Source of the DNA: S010-25 sp964441285
GTDB lineage: Bacteria > Pseudomonadota > Gammaproteobacteria > SZUA-229
Direction of reading: 5' to 3'
Assembly: GCA_964441285.1 (NCBI GenBank)
Contig: CAYTUK010000007.1
Location: 62,001 to 126,000, forward strand
Length of the DNA stretch: 64,000 nt
Shown here: positions 52,072 through 60,684 of the stretch, piece by piece
Position numbering within the stretch: the stretch's first letter is position 1
Layout: the number at the start of each line of letters is the position of its first letter
Position numbers and translations under genes: made by a program
Notes under the pieces: model-generated
The model's input: the letters and a program-made list of their open reading frames with translations, nothing else
What the model was told of the DNA's origin: nothing
The model's database searches: none

Positions 52072-52464
52072 TTAAGCGCCAAATACAACCAGACGGTCTG
52101 ACTGGATACCCGCCTCAATCAACTGTCCCAGACCAGAGATGCGAAAGCCCTCCGCCAGATTATCTGCATCGAGTCCCTGGCGTTTTGCTTCGGCTGCATC
52201 CATTACACCTCGGCGTTGTGCCGCTGCAATACAGACAACCATATCCAGATCATGCTCTTTTGATAACGCCGACCACTGTGCTACAACATTACGGTCGTCC
52301 TGCGGTGGAACGGCAAGACGTGTCGCATTGTTGACGCCATCGTGGTAAAAGAAGATACGGAAAATTTCATGGCCGGCAGCAAGAGCCGCTTTGGTAAACT
52401 GATATGCACTATCAGATGACTGGTGTTGATACGGCCCTTCATTAATTTGAATACTAAATTTCAC
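52072..52464 (-). CDS. dsrE: DsrE subunit of the DsrEFH sulfurtransferase
   Basis: The catalytic 130-residue subunit. The active cysteine is at residue 78 (DMVVCIAAAQRRG), exactly the position established in Allochromatium. Other blocks: FYHDGVNNAT and GFRISGLGQLIEAG. It is preceded by a heptanucleotide repeat tract. Confidence 0.97.
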   Translation of the reverse strand: MKFSIQINEGPYQHQSSDSAYQFTKAALAAGHEIFRIFFYHDGVNNATRLAVPPQDDRNVVAQWSALSKEHDLDMVVCIAAAQRRGVMDAAEAKRQGLDADNLAEGFRISGLGQLIEAGIQSDRLVVFGA

Positions 52465-52479
52465 TTATAATTACCTTTT

Positions 52480-52528
52480 TAGCTATTACTTTTTAGCTAT
52501 TAGCTATTAGTTATTAGTTATTTACTAT
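52480..52528. repeat. Heptanucleotide tandem repeat between dsrB and dsrE
   Basis: On the plus strand TAGCTAT, TAGCTAT, TAGTTAT, TAGTTAT, TTACTAT follow in series (52494-52528), with one further TAGCTAT at 52480-52486. The tract runs to the dsrB stop codon. Copy-number change would alter the dsrB-dsrE spacing. Confidence 0.7.
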
Positions 52529-53604
52529 TAGAATCTAATGTGAGTTGAAGCATTCAGGCTGTTACGAGCACCGCGCCAGTTGTCAATATGGTACTTGGTA
52601 AAAGGCAGATTAGTTTTTTCAAAGAAACGTGGCCAGCCTATACGTTCGATCCAGTCATTAATGCGTTCCCAGTCCCGCGCGTCGTTTTTATAGACATTCA
52701 GGATGTTTTTAACGATAGCCGTTGCTTCAGGCCAGCGGGGTGGGTTGTTAGGAATACCTGCGGCAACCAGTTTCTGAAAAGAAGGTTTACTGCGCGCATT
52801 AGAGTGATTACCACCAATCCAGACAGACAGCTTGGAATGCTCGGTATCATTAATTTGCATTGGTGGGCACGGTGGGTAACAGGCACCGCAGCAGATGCAT
52901 TTCTTCTCATCAACTTCCAGTGAAGGTTTGCCATTAACTATCGCGGGGCGAATGGCAGCAACTGGGCAACGTGCGACAACGGTTGGGCGTTCACAGATAT
53001 TCGCTACCAGGTCATGGTTAATTTTAGGTGGTTTGGTATGCTGAATATTAATCGCGATGTCGCCCTGACCACCACAGTTAATTTGGCAGCAGGAAGTCGT
53101 CATATGGACACGGTTGGGCATATTGCAGTTACGGAACTCATCAATTAATTCATCCATCATGGCTTTAACCGTACCCGATGCATCCGTAGCGGGAATATCA
53201 CAGTGCAACCAGCCCTGTGTGTGCGACATCATAGCTACTGAGTTTTTGGTGCCGCCTACAATGAAACCAGCCTCTTCAATAGCCTTAATCAGAGGCTCAA
53301 CTTTTGCGCTATCAGCGACCATGTATTCAACGTTGCTGCGGATGGTGAAGCGGATGTAACTATCAGCAAACTCGTCACCAATATCGCACAGTGTACGCAG
53401 GGAGAAGACATCTAAAATACGTTGTGTGCCTACGCGTACGGTCCAGATTTCATCACCACTGTATGCGACATGGCGAAGTACGCCGGGTTTCGGATGATCG
53501 TGGAATTTCCATTGACCAAAATTTTTGCGCATAACAGGATGCATGTACTGGAATCCATCAGGACAGCCGGATTCTATGGGCGAGCGAGGTTTATCGTGAC
53601 TCAT
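52528..53604 (-). CDS. dsrB: Dissimilatory sulfite reductase, beta subunit (reverse type)
   Basis: Beta subunit of siroheme sulfite reductase, here oxidising persulfide sulfur to sulfite. 358 residues with a cysteine pair and a third cysteine in TTSCCQINCGGQGDIAINI, a CPVAAIRPA block, and a ferredoxin insert KCICCGACYPPCPPM. Reverse-type assignment rests on the operon (dsrEFH, dsrL) rather than on the residues themselves. It follows dsrA by 124 bases. Confidence 0.97.
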   Translation of the reverse strand: MSHDKPRSPIESGCPDGFQYMHPVMRKNFGQWKFHDHPKPGVLRHVAYSGDEIWTVRVGTQRILDVFSLRTLCDIGDEFADSYIRFTIRSNVEYMVADSAKVEPLIKAIEEAGFIVGGTKNSVAMMSHTQGWLHCDIPATDASGTVKAMMDELIDEFRNCNMPNRVHMTTSCCQINCGGQGDIAINIQHTKPPKINHDLVANICERPTVVARCPVAAIRPAIVNGKPSLEVDEKKCICCGACYPPCPPMQINDTEHSKLSVWIGGNHSNARSKPSFQKLVAAGIPNNPPRWPEATAIVKNILNVYKNDARDWERINDWIERIGWPRFFEKTNLPFTKYHIDNWRGARNSLNASTHIRF

Positions 53605-53636
53605 TATTCATTCCTCAATAATTCAATTTTGTTATA

Positions 53637-53654
53637 GGGGGACAGACGTCCCCC
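53637..53654. promoter_or_regulatory. GC-rich hairpin between dsrA and dsrB
   Basis: Perfect GGGGGAC / GTCCCCC stem with loop AGAC, in the dsrA-dsrB intergenic region. It may affect mRNA processing or stability; no T run. Confidence 0.5.
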
Positions 53655-53728
53655 CACTTGATATTAGCGACTACTATTTATTAGCTGCTACTATCTCAGC
53701 CAGGTTAGTTTGGTCTAAGCTGGTTACT

Positions 53729-54994
53729 TCAGGCGCTTGCGGCTTCTGCCTTACGGTCAAACCATTTTTCAGCTTCTTCGTTCCAGTCGTCCATACGAAT
53801 GTATGAGCTTTCACGAGGGCTACCGACCATATTTGGATCGACATTAACACCAATGCCTTCCAGATAGTTAACCAGGCCGATACGTTCGATCATTTCACCT
53901 GTGCGTTCATGCTCAAGCGCATTTTCAGCCCAGAAATCAATCATTTCCTCAGCCAGTTCGGTGATTGATTCATAATCGTCTTCGGTTTCCATTTTTTTGA
54001 ATGGAAGAATAACTGTGCCCATTAAACCACCGATTTTTAGCGTACGTTTACCACCAACCAGGACAGTAACACCGTGGTCATCACCGGGATGTAATGCCTT
54101 TGGCATAACGTTCAGGCAATGCATGCAGCGTACACAGTTATGGTTATCAACGGTTAAAGTGTTGTCATCACTTAAATGCAGTGAGTTAGTTGGGCAGCGT
54201 GACACAACATTATCAAGATAATATTGACGACCATTTTCGCCTTTTGCATTAATGTAGTTTTTCACTTCTTCCTGGTCGATTTTCATGTCATCACGCCAGG
54301 TACCGATAAGGGCCATATCTGCACGTTCAATTGAGTTCATGCAATCGTTAGGACAGCCGGATACTTTAAATTTGAATTTGTATGGCAGTGCGGGGCGATG
54401 CATGTCATCGGTAAAGTTGTTTACCAGGTGGCGTTGAAGACTTTGCTCGTTGGTACAGGACATTTCACAGCGTGCGGCACCCACACAGGACATGGAGGTA
54501 CGCATTGCGGGGCCAGCGCCACCCAGATCCCAGCCATAGGCATTAACGTCATCAAAGAAAGGCTGTACATTTTCAGATGATACGCCGATAAACATGATGT
54601 CACCACTCTGACCGTGGTAGGTTTGCAGGCCAGAGCCGTATTTTTCCCAGCTGTCACCAAGTTGACGTAATATTGCGGTTGTGTAGTAGTTGCCAGCAGG
54701 GGGTTGTATGCGAATGGTGTGGAACTCTTTTGATTCAGGGAAGGCCGAACCTACTTCAGAAAAACGTGGGATAATTCCACCGCCATAACCAAACACGGAA
54801 ACCGTGCCACCTTTCCAGTAACCTTTGCGTGTTTCGTATGAATGTTCAAGCTGTCCCAGTAAGCTGCGATTCATATCCTGAACGTATTCATCAGGGTGAT
54901 CGTCACGTAGTCTTTTTATTGCCGAAATAAAACTTGGCCACGGGCCGTTTTCAAGTTCATCAAGCATGGGTGTTTCATAAGTCTTCTTGGCCAT
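53729..54994 (-). CDS. dsrA: Dissimilatory sulfite reductase, alpha subunit (reverse type)
   Basis: Alpha subunit of siroheme sulfite reductase, 421 residues. Siroheme/4Fe-4S cysteines are in CVGAARCEMSC and SGCPNDCMN; a ferredoxin domain has RCPTNSLHL and NCVRCMHCLNVMPKAL. First gene of the dsr operon, with a 423-base upstream region shared with the divergent dioxygenase-like gene. It ends in a Glu/Ala-rich tail. Confidence 0.98.
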   Translation of the reverse strand: MAKKTYETPMLDELENGPWPSFISAIKRLRDDHPDEYVQDMNRSLLGQLEHSYETRKGYWKGGTVSVFGYGGGIIPRFSEVGSAFPESKEFHTIRIQPPAGNYYTTAILRQLGDSWEKYGSGLQTYHGQSGDIMFIGVSSENVQPFFDDVNAYGWDLGGAGPAMRTSMSCVGAARCEMSCTNEQSLQRHLVNNFTDDMHRPALPYKFKFKVSGCPNDCMNSIERADMALIGTWRDDMKIDQEEVKNYINAKGENGRQYYLDNVVSRCPTNSLHLSDDNTLTVDNHNCVRCMHCLNVMPKALHPGDDHGVTVLVGGKRTLKIGGLMGTVILPFKKMETEDDYESITELAEEMIDFWAENALEHERTGEMIERIGLVNYLEGIGVNVDPNMVGSPRESSYIRMDDWNEEAEKWFDRKAEAASA

Positions 54995-55417
54995 GGAATT
55001 TCTCCTGTCTGCTGCTTTGGTTTGTTGTTAGCAGGTCTTGGAATTGCAAACCTGCCAGTGATTGGTGCTAATCGAGGTGATTGTAGTACCAAACATTTCT
55101 TATAACAATATCCCTTTAGATGTTATCTTAATTACAGAGGAATATCGTGAATCTCTGGGTCAGAGTTTAGGTGTCTATAGCGCGAGATTAAATCCTACGC
55201 ATGGGAGGGGTGATCGGAAAAACCTTATCCAATAAGGGGTAGTAAGCCGGATTTTCTCACTCAATAGCCTGTTCTGATGGTGTGGGGAGGCAATAACAGT
55301 GTATCAATATTTATGATTTTCTTAAGTGATAGTGTAATATTCTATCGATTTGGGCAAGCAGTGTCGGATTATTTGTCTACAGATGCCAGACAACAGCGCC
55401 TTTGAGTAAATAAAGTT
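54995..55417. promoter_or_regulatory. Divergent control region of dsrA and a dioxygenase-like gene
   Basis: Contains a stem-loop next to dsrA (GCAGGT ... ACCTGC near 55029-55053) and at 55226-55241 a NarL-like palindrome TATCCAA-TA-AGGGGTA (12 of 14 positions match TACYYMT-N2-AKRRGTA). No gene was found. Confidence 0.55.
55226..55241. promoter_or_regulatory. NarL-like 7-2-7 palindrome upstream of dsrA
   Basis: TATCCAA-TA-AGGGGTA; the right half is a perfect NarL-type heptamer (AGGGGTA). A similar site (TATCCCA-TT-AGAGGGA) lies at 61735-61750. A NarXL-type pair is encoded at the end of the dsr operon. Confidence 0.45.
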
Positions 55418-56323
55418 ATGTCTAAAAACTTAATGTCTGTGGGAAATGCCTTTCTTTCTGCTTTTGATTTGACGAATGATAAGGCTTATCAGCACTGGCA
55501 GCAATATAAAAAAACCTGTTGCCGGCCGACACTGGAGCAGCTCAGGGTTAAAGTGAATGACCCTTATCATCTCGATGTTGAGGCAAGGCGGGCAATACTT
55601 GATAATTGTGCACACTATAATATGGCTATTTATCAGCTAGAAGATGTTGCGCAACAGAAAAAAAATCTGGTTTTAGCCCTGGGTAATCAGCTGGGTCTGC
55701 TTCAACTGGATGCTAATCTGGCTGCTGATGAAGACAGTATTAGCTGTCTTCAGGTTAAACCGCAGGATGGGCATCAATATATTCCCTACACAAATCAGGC
55801 TTTAAGTTGGCACACGGACGGTTATTATAATAAGCCTGAGTGCCAGATTAATGCCATTATCATGCATTGTGTTACGGCGGCCTCGCAAGGTGGAGTAAAC
55901 CAGCTGCTTGACCATGAGTGGATATATATGTGTTTACGCGATGAAAATCCGGCTTATATTAAGGCTCTGATGCACCCGCAGGCCATGACGATACCTGCGA
56001 ATAAAGTTTCAGGTAAGGTGGTTCGTGCAGCACAATCCGGCCCGGTTTTTTCATTGTCCAGCTCTGACGGGCGCTTGCATATGCGATTTTCTGCCCGGCA
56101 AAGAAATATTATCTGGCGTGATGATGCGGTGACGCTAGCAGCGGTTGAGCGCATTAATGCCATACTGGCTGATGACGCACAAACTACGTGTGTGGCTTTA
56201 GAGTCTGGGCAAGGTATTATTTGTAATAATGTTCTGCATAATCGCAGCAGTTTTAGCGATGCAGAGCCAAGTTTGATGCATAGACTAATATATAGAGCGC
56301 GATATTATGACAGGGTGCAATAA
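55418..56323 (+). CDS. TauD/TfdA-like Fe(II)/2-oxoglutarate dioxygenase
   Basis: A 301-residue enzyme-like protein with the iron-binding HxD in SWHTDGYY (near residue 130), a distal His in NNVLHNRSSF, and an Arg-containing end (MHRLIYRARYY) as in the TauD/TfdA fold. Substrate unknown; members cleave sulfonates, among others. It is divergent from dsrA. Confidence 0.8.
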   Translation: MSKNLMSVGNAFLSAFDLTNDKAYQHWQQYKKTCCRPTLEQLRVKVNDPYHLDVEARRAILDNCAHYNMAIYQLEDVAQQKKNLVLALGNQLGLLQLDANLAADEDSISCLQVKPQDGHQYIPYTNQALSWHTDGYYNKPECQINAIIMHCVTAASQGGVNQLLDHEWIYMCLRDENPAYIKALMHPQAMTIPANKVSGKVVRAAQSGPVFSLSSSDGRLHMRFSARQRNIIWRDDAVTLAAVERINAILADDAQTTCVALESGQGIICNNVLHNRSSFSDAEPSLMHRLIYRARYYDRVQ

Positions 56324-56432
56324 TTATATTGTTAATCAATGTCTTATGTAAATACTATAAAGTATAATATTAAACGTTGCCCGCCAGATCAGGCGCGATG
56401 ATATTAAAGACATTTTTAGAGGGTTTTTATTT

Positions 56433-56624
56433 ATGTTATGGTTAAGTGAAGTGCTAATTCAGAATCCCGAGATGGAAAATTTTGACGAGCTTAAGACAGA
56501 ATTAAAGAAGCGAGCAGTTGCTGGTGAATTTTTTTTTCGGATGGATGTAAAGCCACAATTCCCTGATACACCAGGCGACTGGGAAGATCGGCTTGAAGCA
56601 GTTTTCACATCAATGCAGGAGTAA
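56433..56624 (+). CDS. Small conserved protein paired with the Cas6-like gene
   Basis: A 63-residue acidic protein without a domain I recognise (MLWLSEVLIQNPEMENFDEL, FFFRMDVKPQFPD, TPGDWEDRLEAVF). Its stop is seven bases before the Cas6-like start, so the two are probably co-translated. Confidence 0.65.
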   Translation: MLWLSEVLIQNPEMENFDELKTELKKRAVAGEFFFRMDVKPQFPDTPGDWEDRLEAVFTSMQE

Positions 56625-56631
56625 GTTGATT

Positions 56632-57333
56632 ATGTTTTGGGACGATGCAGAAAAAGAAAACCCGGTAACAAAATCAGAGAAAGTGGTTGATGTTAATTAT
56701 AAGATAAACTGTAAACAGTTACCTGTCTCACATGCTATGGAGCTGACTCGAGAGCTGTACGGAGTGTTACCGTGGCTGAAGTCTGAGCCTGAGGTTGCGA
56801 TTCATCAAATACATGGTGCAACCAGTGGTAATGGCTGGGAACGCCCTGCCGATGATGCGCTATTACAACTATCACGCCGGACACGTATGCGGTTACGTAT
56901 TCCGTTGGAGCGGATCACGGACGCAAAGCAGTTGAGCGGTAAGACATTACATATTGCCGGTGAGTCACTAAGTATCGGTGCGATGACAATAAAACCCGTT
57001 ATTCCGTGTGGTACTTTGTTTGCACGTTACGTGGCGGTACCGGAGGGTGATGATGAACCCGCCTTTTTATCGTGGATCGTTGCACAGTTAAAACAGCGCC
57101 ATATCCAGGTGAAAAAAATGTTGTGCGGGATGGGACATGAAATACAGATAGACGCAAACCGGCTGGAAACGAGGAGTTTGATGATCACTGATCTGGAGAC
57201 AGCCACTTCTGTGCTGCTGCAAGAAGCTGGGCTGGGTCCGGGACGCCAATATGGTTGTGGTATCTTTCTTCCCCATAAAGGCATTAAAGCCGTTACTGAG
57301 TCGGAAGATCACTCTCATTTTACAGGTAGTTAG
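56632..57333 (+). CDS. Stand-alone Cas6/Cmx6-like RAMP protein
   Basis: A 233-residue protein resembling the Cas6 variant of MYXAN-type CRISPR systems. Shared blocks: KQLPVSHAMELTRELYGVLP, IHQIHGATSGNG, LQLSRRTRMRLRIPLERI, the central GTLFARYVAV, and the glycine-rich loop GLGPGRQYGCGIFLP (about residues 200-214). Start at 56632 follows AGGAG. No repeats, cas genes or CRISPR array are in this window. Cas6 cuts CRISPR RNA; here the substrate is unknown. It sits between a 63-residue protein and a DsrC paralogue, 2 kb from dsrA. Confidence 0.75.
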   Translation: MFWDDAEKENPVTKSEKVVDVNYKINCKQLPVSHAMELTRELYGVLPWLKSEPEVAIHQIHGATSGNGWERPADDALLQLSRRTRMRLRIPLERITDAKQLSGKTLHIAGESLSIGAMTIKPVIPCGTLFARYVAVPEGDDEPAFLSWIVAQLKQRHIQVKKMLCGMGHEIQIDANRLETRSLMITDLETATSVLLQEAGLGPGRQYGCGIFLPHKGIKAVTESEDHSHFTGS

Positions 57334-57545
57334 AGGTTATTATTAATAATTCACATTAATCTTATAAAAACTGTCGTGAATGCGTTCCAGTGTCATAGAT
57401 ATGTTGCAGTAATACCTATTTTGTAATATTGCAGAATATGGCCAGATTAAGCTAATATTCGACCCCGATTTTATTCGCTTACTTATTTTTAGCCCATTGC
57501 ATGGCAAACAATAATTCATTATAACTATTTTAAAAGGTAGACAAT

Positions 57546-57866
57546 ATGGCACTTGAAGCAGTTGAAAGGACAGAAAACGGTTATCTGGTTAATTCAAACG
57601 ACTGGAACGAAGAGGTTGCGGCAGCACTTTTTGCCGAAGAGGGGATCAAGCCAACCACTGAGCACTGGGATACGATTAAATACGTTCGTGATGAAACGCT
57701 GGCCGGTGAAGAGCCCAATGAACGCAGTATTATGAAAGCAATGGGTAAGATCTGGGGGCATAAAGTGACATCTAAAGAAATGTATGAGCTATTTCCCGGT
57801 ATGCCTTCGAAGCAAGGTTTAAAAATTTGCGGCTGTCCAGAAAGTACTCGTAAAGGTGGTTATTAA
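57546..57866 (+). CDS. DsrC/TusE-family paralogue with CxC motif
   Basis: A 106-residue protein with the DsrC core (NGYLVNSNDWNEEVAAAL, EHWDTIKYVRDE, EMYELFPGMPSKQG). Neither canonical cysteine is kept: the Cys99 position is Leu92 and the penultimate position is replaced, while a CGC pair (Cys95, Cys97) stands nearby and the C-terminus is STRKGGY. It cannot form the usual DsrC trisulfide in the same way. It could be a regulator or a carrier with other chemistry. Confidence 0.85.
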   Translation: MALEAVERTENGYLVNSNDWNEEVAAALFAEEGIKPTTEHWDTIKYVRDETLAGEEPNERSIMKAMGKIWGHKVTSKEMYELFPGMPSKQGLKICGCPESTRKGGY

Positions 57867-58051
57867 TCACATTTTATGCGATTAAATAAAACAAAATTGG
57901 CGTAAACGGGCGCTGCGGATTACGATTAAATTTGACCTCAGGGAATTTAATTTTTAATGCTTCTCCCTTTATAGATATATGGGTAAGAGGCGCTGCGCGA
58001 TAAACTTGGGGCAGTTCTGAGCGACTGAACAAAAGTATTAGGAGGCCAGCG

Positions 58052-58078
58052 ATGGTCTATTCACACATTCAAAGGTGA
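58052..58078 (+). other. Possible leader peptide MVYSHIQR
   Basis: An eight-codon frame (ATG 58052, TGA 58076-58078) with a strong AGGAGG ribosome site seven bases upstream, just before the 68-residue gene. It may be an attenuator or simply a chance start. Confidence 0.3.
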
Positions 58079-58084
58079 GAAATT

Positions 58085-58291
58085 ATGAGTAGTACAAAAG
58101 CTGAATTAATTAAAGAAATGATAGAAGTACAAGATAAACTTTCAAAATATGAACAGGCAAATGGCATTGATCCTAAAGAGTTTTATAAGCCGGAGTCGGG
58201 TTCCGAACTGGACGGTTACTGTGACAGGTATCAGGTTTTAGCGGATAAAGTGATTGATTTGGCACATGCAGAAACGGGTTCAACACGTTAA
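58085..58291 (+). CDS. Small helical conserved protein
   Basis: A 68-residue acidic, helical protein (AELIKEMIEVQDKLSKYEQA, YCDRYQVLADKVIDLAHAE) without a recognised domain. AGGTGAG ribosome site. It follows the DsrC paralogue; a terminator is 20 bases downstream. Confidence 0.65.
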   Translation: MSSTKAELIKEMIEVQDKLSKYEQANGIDPKEFYKPESGSELDGYCDRYQVLADKVIDLAHAETGSTR

Positions 58292-58311
58292 TTTTTGGTT
58301 CTAAATAGAGC

Positions 58312-58344
58312 AAAAAAGCCGTAACAGTGTTGCGGCTTTTTTTT
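58312..58344. terminator. Terminator after the 68-residue gene
   Basis: AAAAAAGCCGTAA / TTGCGGCTTTTTT stem (one G-T pair) with a T run of eight. Confidence 0.85.
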
Positions 58345-58438
58345 GAGCAATTTTGTGCTCAGCATTAACTGGATGCTTCATAAGAATGTAGAGTTTCGAG
58401 CGGCCGTATGAAATATTCGGGTTAAACTTTGTTCTTCG

Positions 58439-59113
58439 TTAAATATCTGTCCACATTCTGAGTAAATTCACATAGCTATTACTTAATAGTTCCAGCTCTT
58501 TAGAATCGGGAGAGGATTTTATTAGCGTCTCTCGTGCCTGACTCAGGTTATACAGGATTTCACGTTTGGCAGGATCTCGAATGGTACTTTGTAGCCAGGT
58601 GACGGCAACCAGGCGTTCGCCACGCGTTACTTCGTTAACGCGATGTGTGCTTGAGGATGGATAGAGAACCGCATCACCGGCATTGAGTTTGACTGTTTGC
58701 TCACCAAATGTGGTCTGAATAACAAGTTCACCACCATCATAAGTATCCGGTTCGTTTAGAAAAATAGTGATGGATATATCAGAGCGGTAGCGCTGGTTGG
58801 GTGGCCCCATCACTGGATCATCGATATGGTTGCCGTAATACATGCCAGCGGTGTATTTGGCATAGTAAGGCGCGGCAATTCTGGCAGCAAATGCAGCAGC
58901 GATATAATTCGGGTTTTGTACCAGTTTGCCCATGACCAGATTGTTTAAGCGTTGTACCTCAACGTCCGAAATAAACATTTCATGATTATTTTTAACGCGT
59001 TTGGCTTCACTACCGGCAGAGGTTGCGCCTTCACGAAAGTTGGCTGTTGCCGTTAGCTCAAGGATAACGCTGATGTCTTCTTTGTTTAATACTTCAGGGA
59101 TAGTAATAAGCAT
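58439..59113 (-). CDS. PKHD-type Fe(II)/2-oxoglutarate hydroxylase
   Basis: A 224-residue hydroxylase of the PiuC/YbiX group. Iron ligands are in MYYGNHIDDPVM (HxD) and a distal His in YPSSSTHRVNEVTRGERLVA, with Arg for 2-oxoglutarate. The tail REILYNLSQARETL is typical of YbiX. Substrate unknown; some are iron-linked. Confidence 0.9.
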   Translation of the reverse strand: MLITIPEVLNKEDISVILELTATANFREGATSAGSEAKRVKNNHEMFISDVEVQRLNNLVMGKLVQNPNYIAAAFAARIAAPYYAKYTAGMYYGNHIDDPVMGPPNQRYRSDISITIFLNEPDTYDGGELVIQTTFGEQTVKLNAGDAVLYPSSSTHRVNEVTRGERLVAVTWLQSTIRDPAKREILYNLSQARETLIKSSPDSKELELLSNSYVNLLRMWTDI

Positions 59114-59172
59114 ATTTTTAAGTTCGCAAGTTCAAGTATAATTGGGACTAAATTTTAACAGAGTTTAACATT

Positions 59173-59532
59173 ATGAAATTAAATATTATCGTTGATGATC
59201 ACTTAAGTGTATTTAAAGTAACCGATAATTTACTCATCGAAGCGAATGACTTTTTTGCCCGCCTGGATGCTGATATGGATAAAGGCTGGCAGATGAGTCA
59301 GAACTGGGTGGAATTTCCAACCCGTGAGCAACGCTGTCAGATTGTTGGTAATAAAATTTTAGTTGCTATCGAAACTGAAAATGAAAAATTATTAATGTTA
59401 ATGGTGGCTTATATTCTAAAAACCCTGCCAGGCATTAAGTCGATTAATATTGATAATACGGGAGATATGAATGAAACCGATATTGTCATGGGACATGCAG
59501 GCATGAAACCGTTGGGGCCAATACTTAATTAA
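59173..59532 (+). CDS. Conserved hypothetical protein
   Basis: A 119-residue protein (DKGWQMSQNWVEFPTREQR is the most conserved-looking stretch) with alternating helices and strands. No domain recognised. It overlaps the convergent gene at 59529 by four bases. Confidence 0.65.
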   Translation: MKLNIIVDDHLSVFKVTDNLLIEANDFFARLDADMDKGWQMSQNWVEFPTREQRCQIVGNKILVAIETENEKLLMLMVAYILKTLPGIKSINIDNTGDMNETDIVMGHAGMKPLGPILN

Positions 59533-60593
59533 AGGTGGCTTTTTTTAACCAAGGATTCAATATTATCGGCAATTGTTCTATCGTACTTAGGTTTTTGTGT
59601 GTGCAATGCCAGTATTTTTTGTGCAATTTTTTTCCAGTGTTGTTTGGCCAGGCTGACATTTTCTCGAAGTGCACCAGGATCACCGGTTTTAAGCCATTGC
59701 TGATAAGCATTCATTAACGATGGAAAAATATGTTTGCGCATATGGGTCAGGTTGGCAAAGTAAAAGTGTATAGAGGCTCGTTGCTCCTTTTCCCGCGCAT
59801 TGCTTTCCAGTAGCACCGGCAGAGTGTGCAGGGTATCGGCAAAATGATCGCGCACTGCGCGCGCCATGATTTCCGCCTGGGTAAAGGAAATATCGTGCAT
59901 CATCTTTTGCCAGCCGGATAACCTCTCACCGGCCTGAATTTCACCTATTTCATGTAGCACCGCAGTATTAAGTTCGTTGCTGGTCATAGCGTTTAATGCA
60001 TCTTCCAGATTGTTGTCAAAATCGTAGCAGGCGAGTGCATTAGCCATTGCATTTTGTGGCTTGTTCCAGCGCCATTCTTCAGTGCGTTCCCAGAGCATAC
60101 GTTTTAACGATTCACGTCGGATATAGATGGTATTATTGTGGCTCATTGCTGGTGGGGCAGTGAGGTCACGGGCGTATTCTTTATTGGAAATATAAATATT
60201 GTAACCGTTATAGTGTTGGTGTTGTTGCAGTTGTGCAAGAAAAAAGTGTGGTTTGGACTTAACGCCATAACCACCGCTGTAGATGAGGTTGCTGCTAATC
60301 AGTGACTGGTTGATTGCATCATTCTGGAATGGGTCAAAGCTACCTGTGTTGATTTTAAGTGGTTGGTAGTCTTCATTTTCCAGTTTATCCCATAAGACTT
60401 CACGATCACTTAACCAGTTACCAATGTCGGTTTTTGAAAGTGGGGCATTGAAAGGGCTTGATTGTTCCCAGCGATAATATTCACGCATTTTTAATAAGTA
60501 AATACAGAGCGTATAGTTGCCAGCATACCTGGCATCGGAAATATGGCAGTTATGTTGAACGGTATCAATAAGCTGTTTAAATTCGTCTTTCAT
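59529..60593 (-). CDS. Conserved hypothetical protein, Sfum_1244-like
   Basis: A 354-residue soluble protein. Distinct stretches: YTLCIYLLKMREYYRWEQ, AVLHEIGEIQAGERLSGWQ and HFYFANLTHMRKHIFPSL. It looks like a family of sulfur and sulfate-metabolising bacteria (Sfum_1244 type). The HExxE-like HEIGE is not enough to call it a protease. Confidence 0.65.
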   Translation of the reverse strand: MKDEFKQLIDTVQHNCHISDARYAGNYTLCIYLLKMREYYRWEQSSPFNAPLSKTDIGNWLSDREVLWDKLENEDYQPLKINTGSFDPFQNDAINQSLISSNLIYSGGYGVKSKPHFFLAQLQQHQHYNGYNIYISNKEYARDLTAPPAMSHNNTIYIRRESLKRMLWERTEEWRWNKPQNAMANALACYDFDNNLEDALNAMTSNELNTAVLHEIGEIQAGERLSGWQKMMHDISFTQAEIMARAVRDHFADTLHTLPVLLESNAREKEQRASIHFYFANLTHMRKHIFPSLMNAYQQWLKTGDPGALRENVSLAKQHWKKIAQKILALHTQKPKYDRTIADNIESLVKKSHL

Positions 60594-60684
60594 ATATCCT
60601 TCTTAACTGCGTGGTGAAAATACTACCATATCAGTATATTATTCGCCTTTCTATCACATATAATGTAAGGCTTTGGGGTATTGC

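Noticed and set aside
56632..57333. A full CRISPR-Cas system around the Cas6-like gene
   Set aside because: No array, cas1, cas2 or effector gene is present in the window; only the Cas6-like protein.
59940..59970. HEIGE in the 354-residue protein as a protease motif
   Set aside because: It is not HExxH and no other metal ligand pattern is evident.
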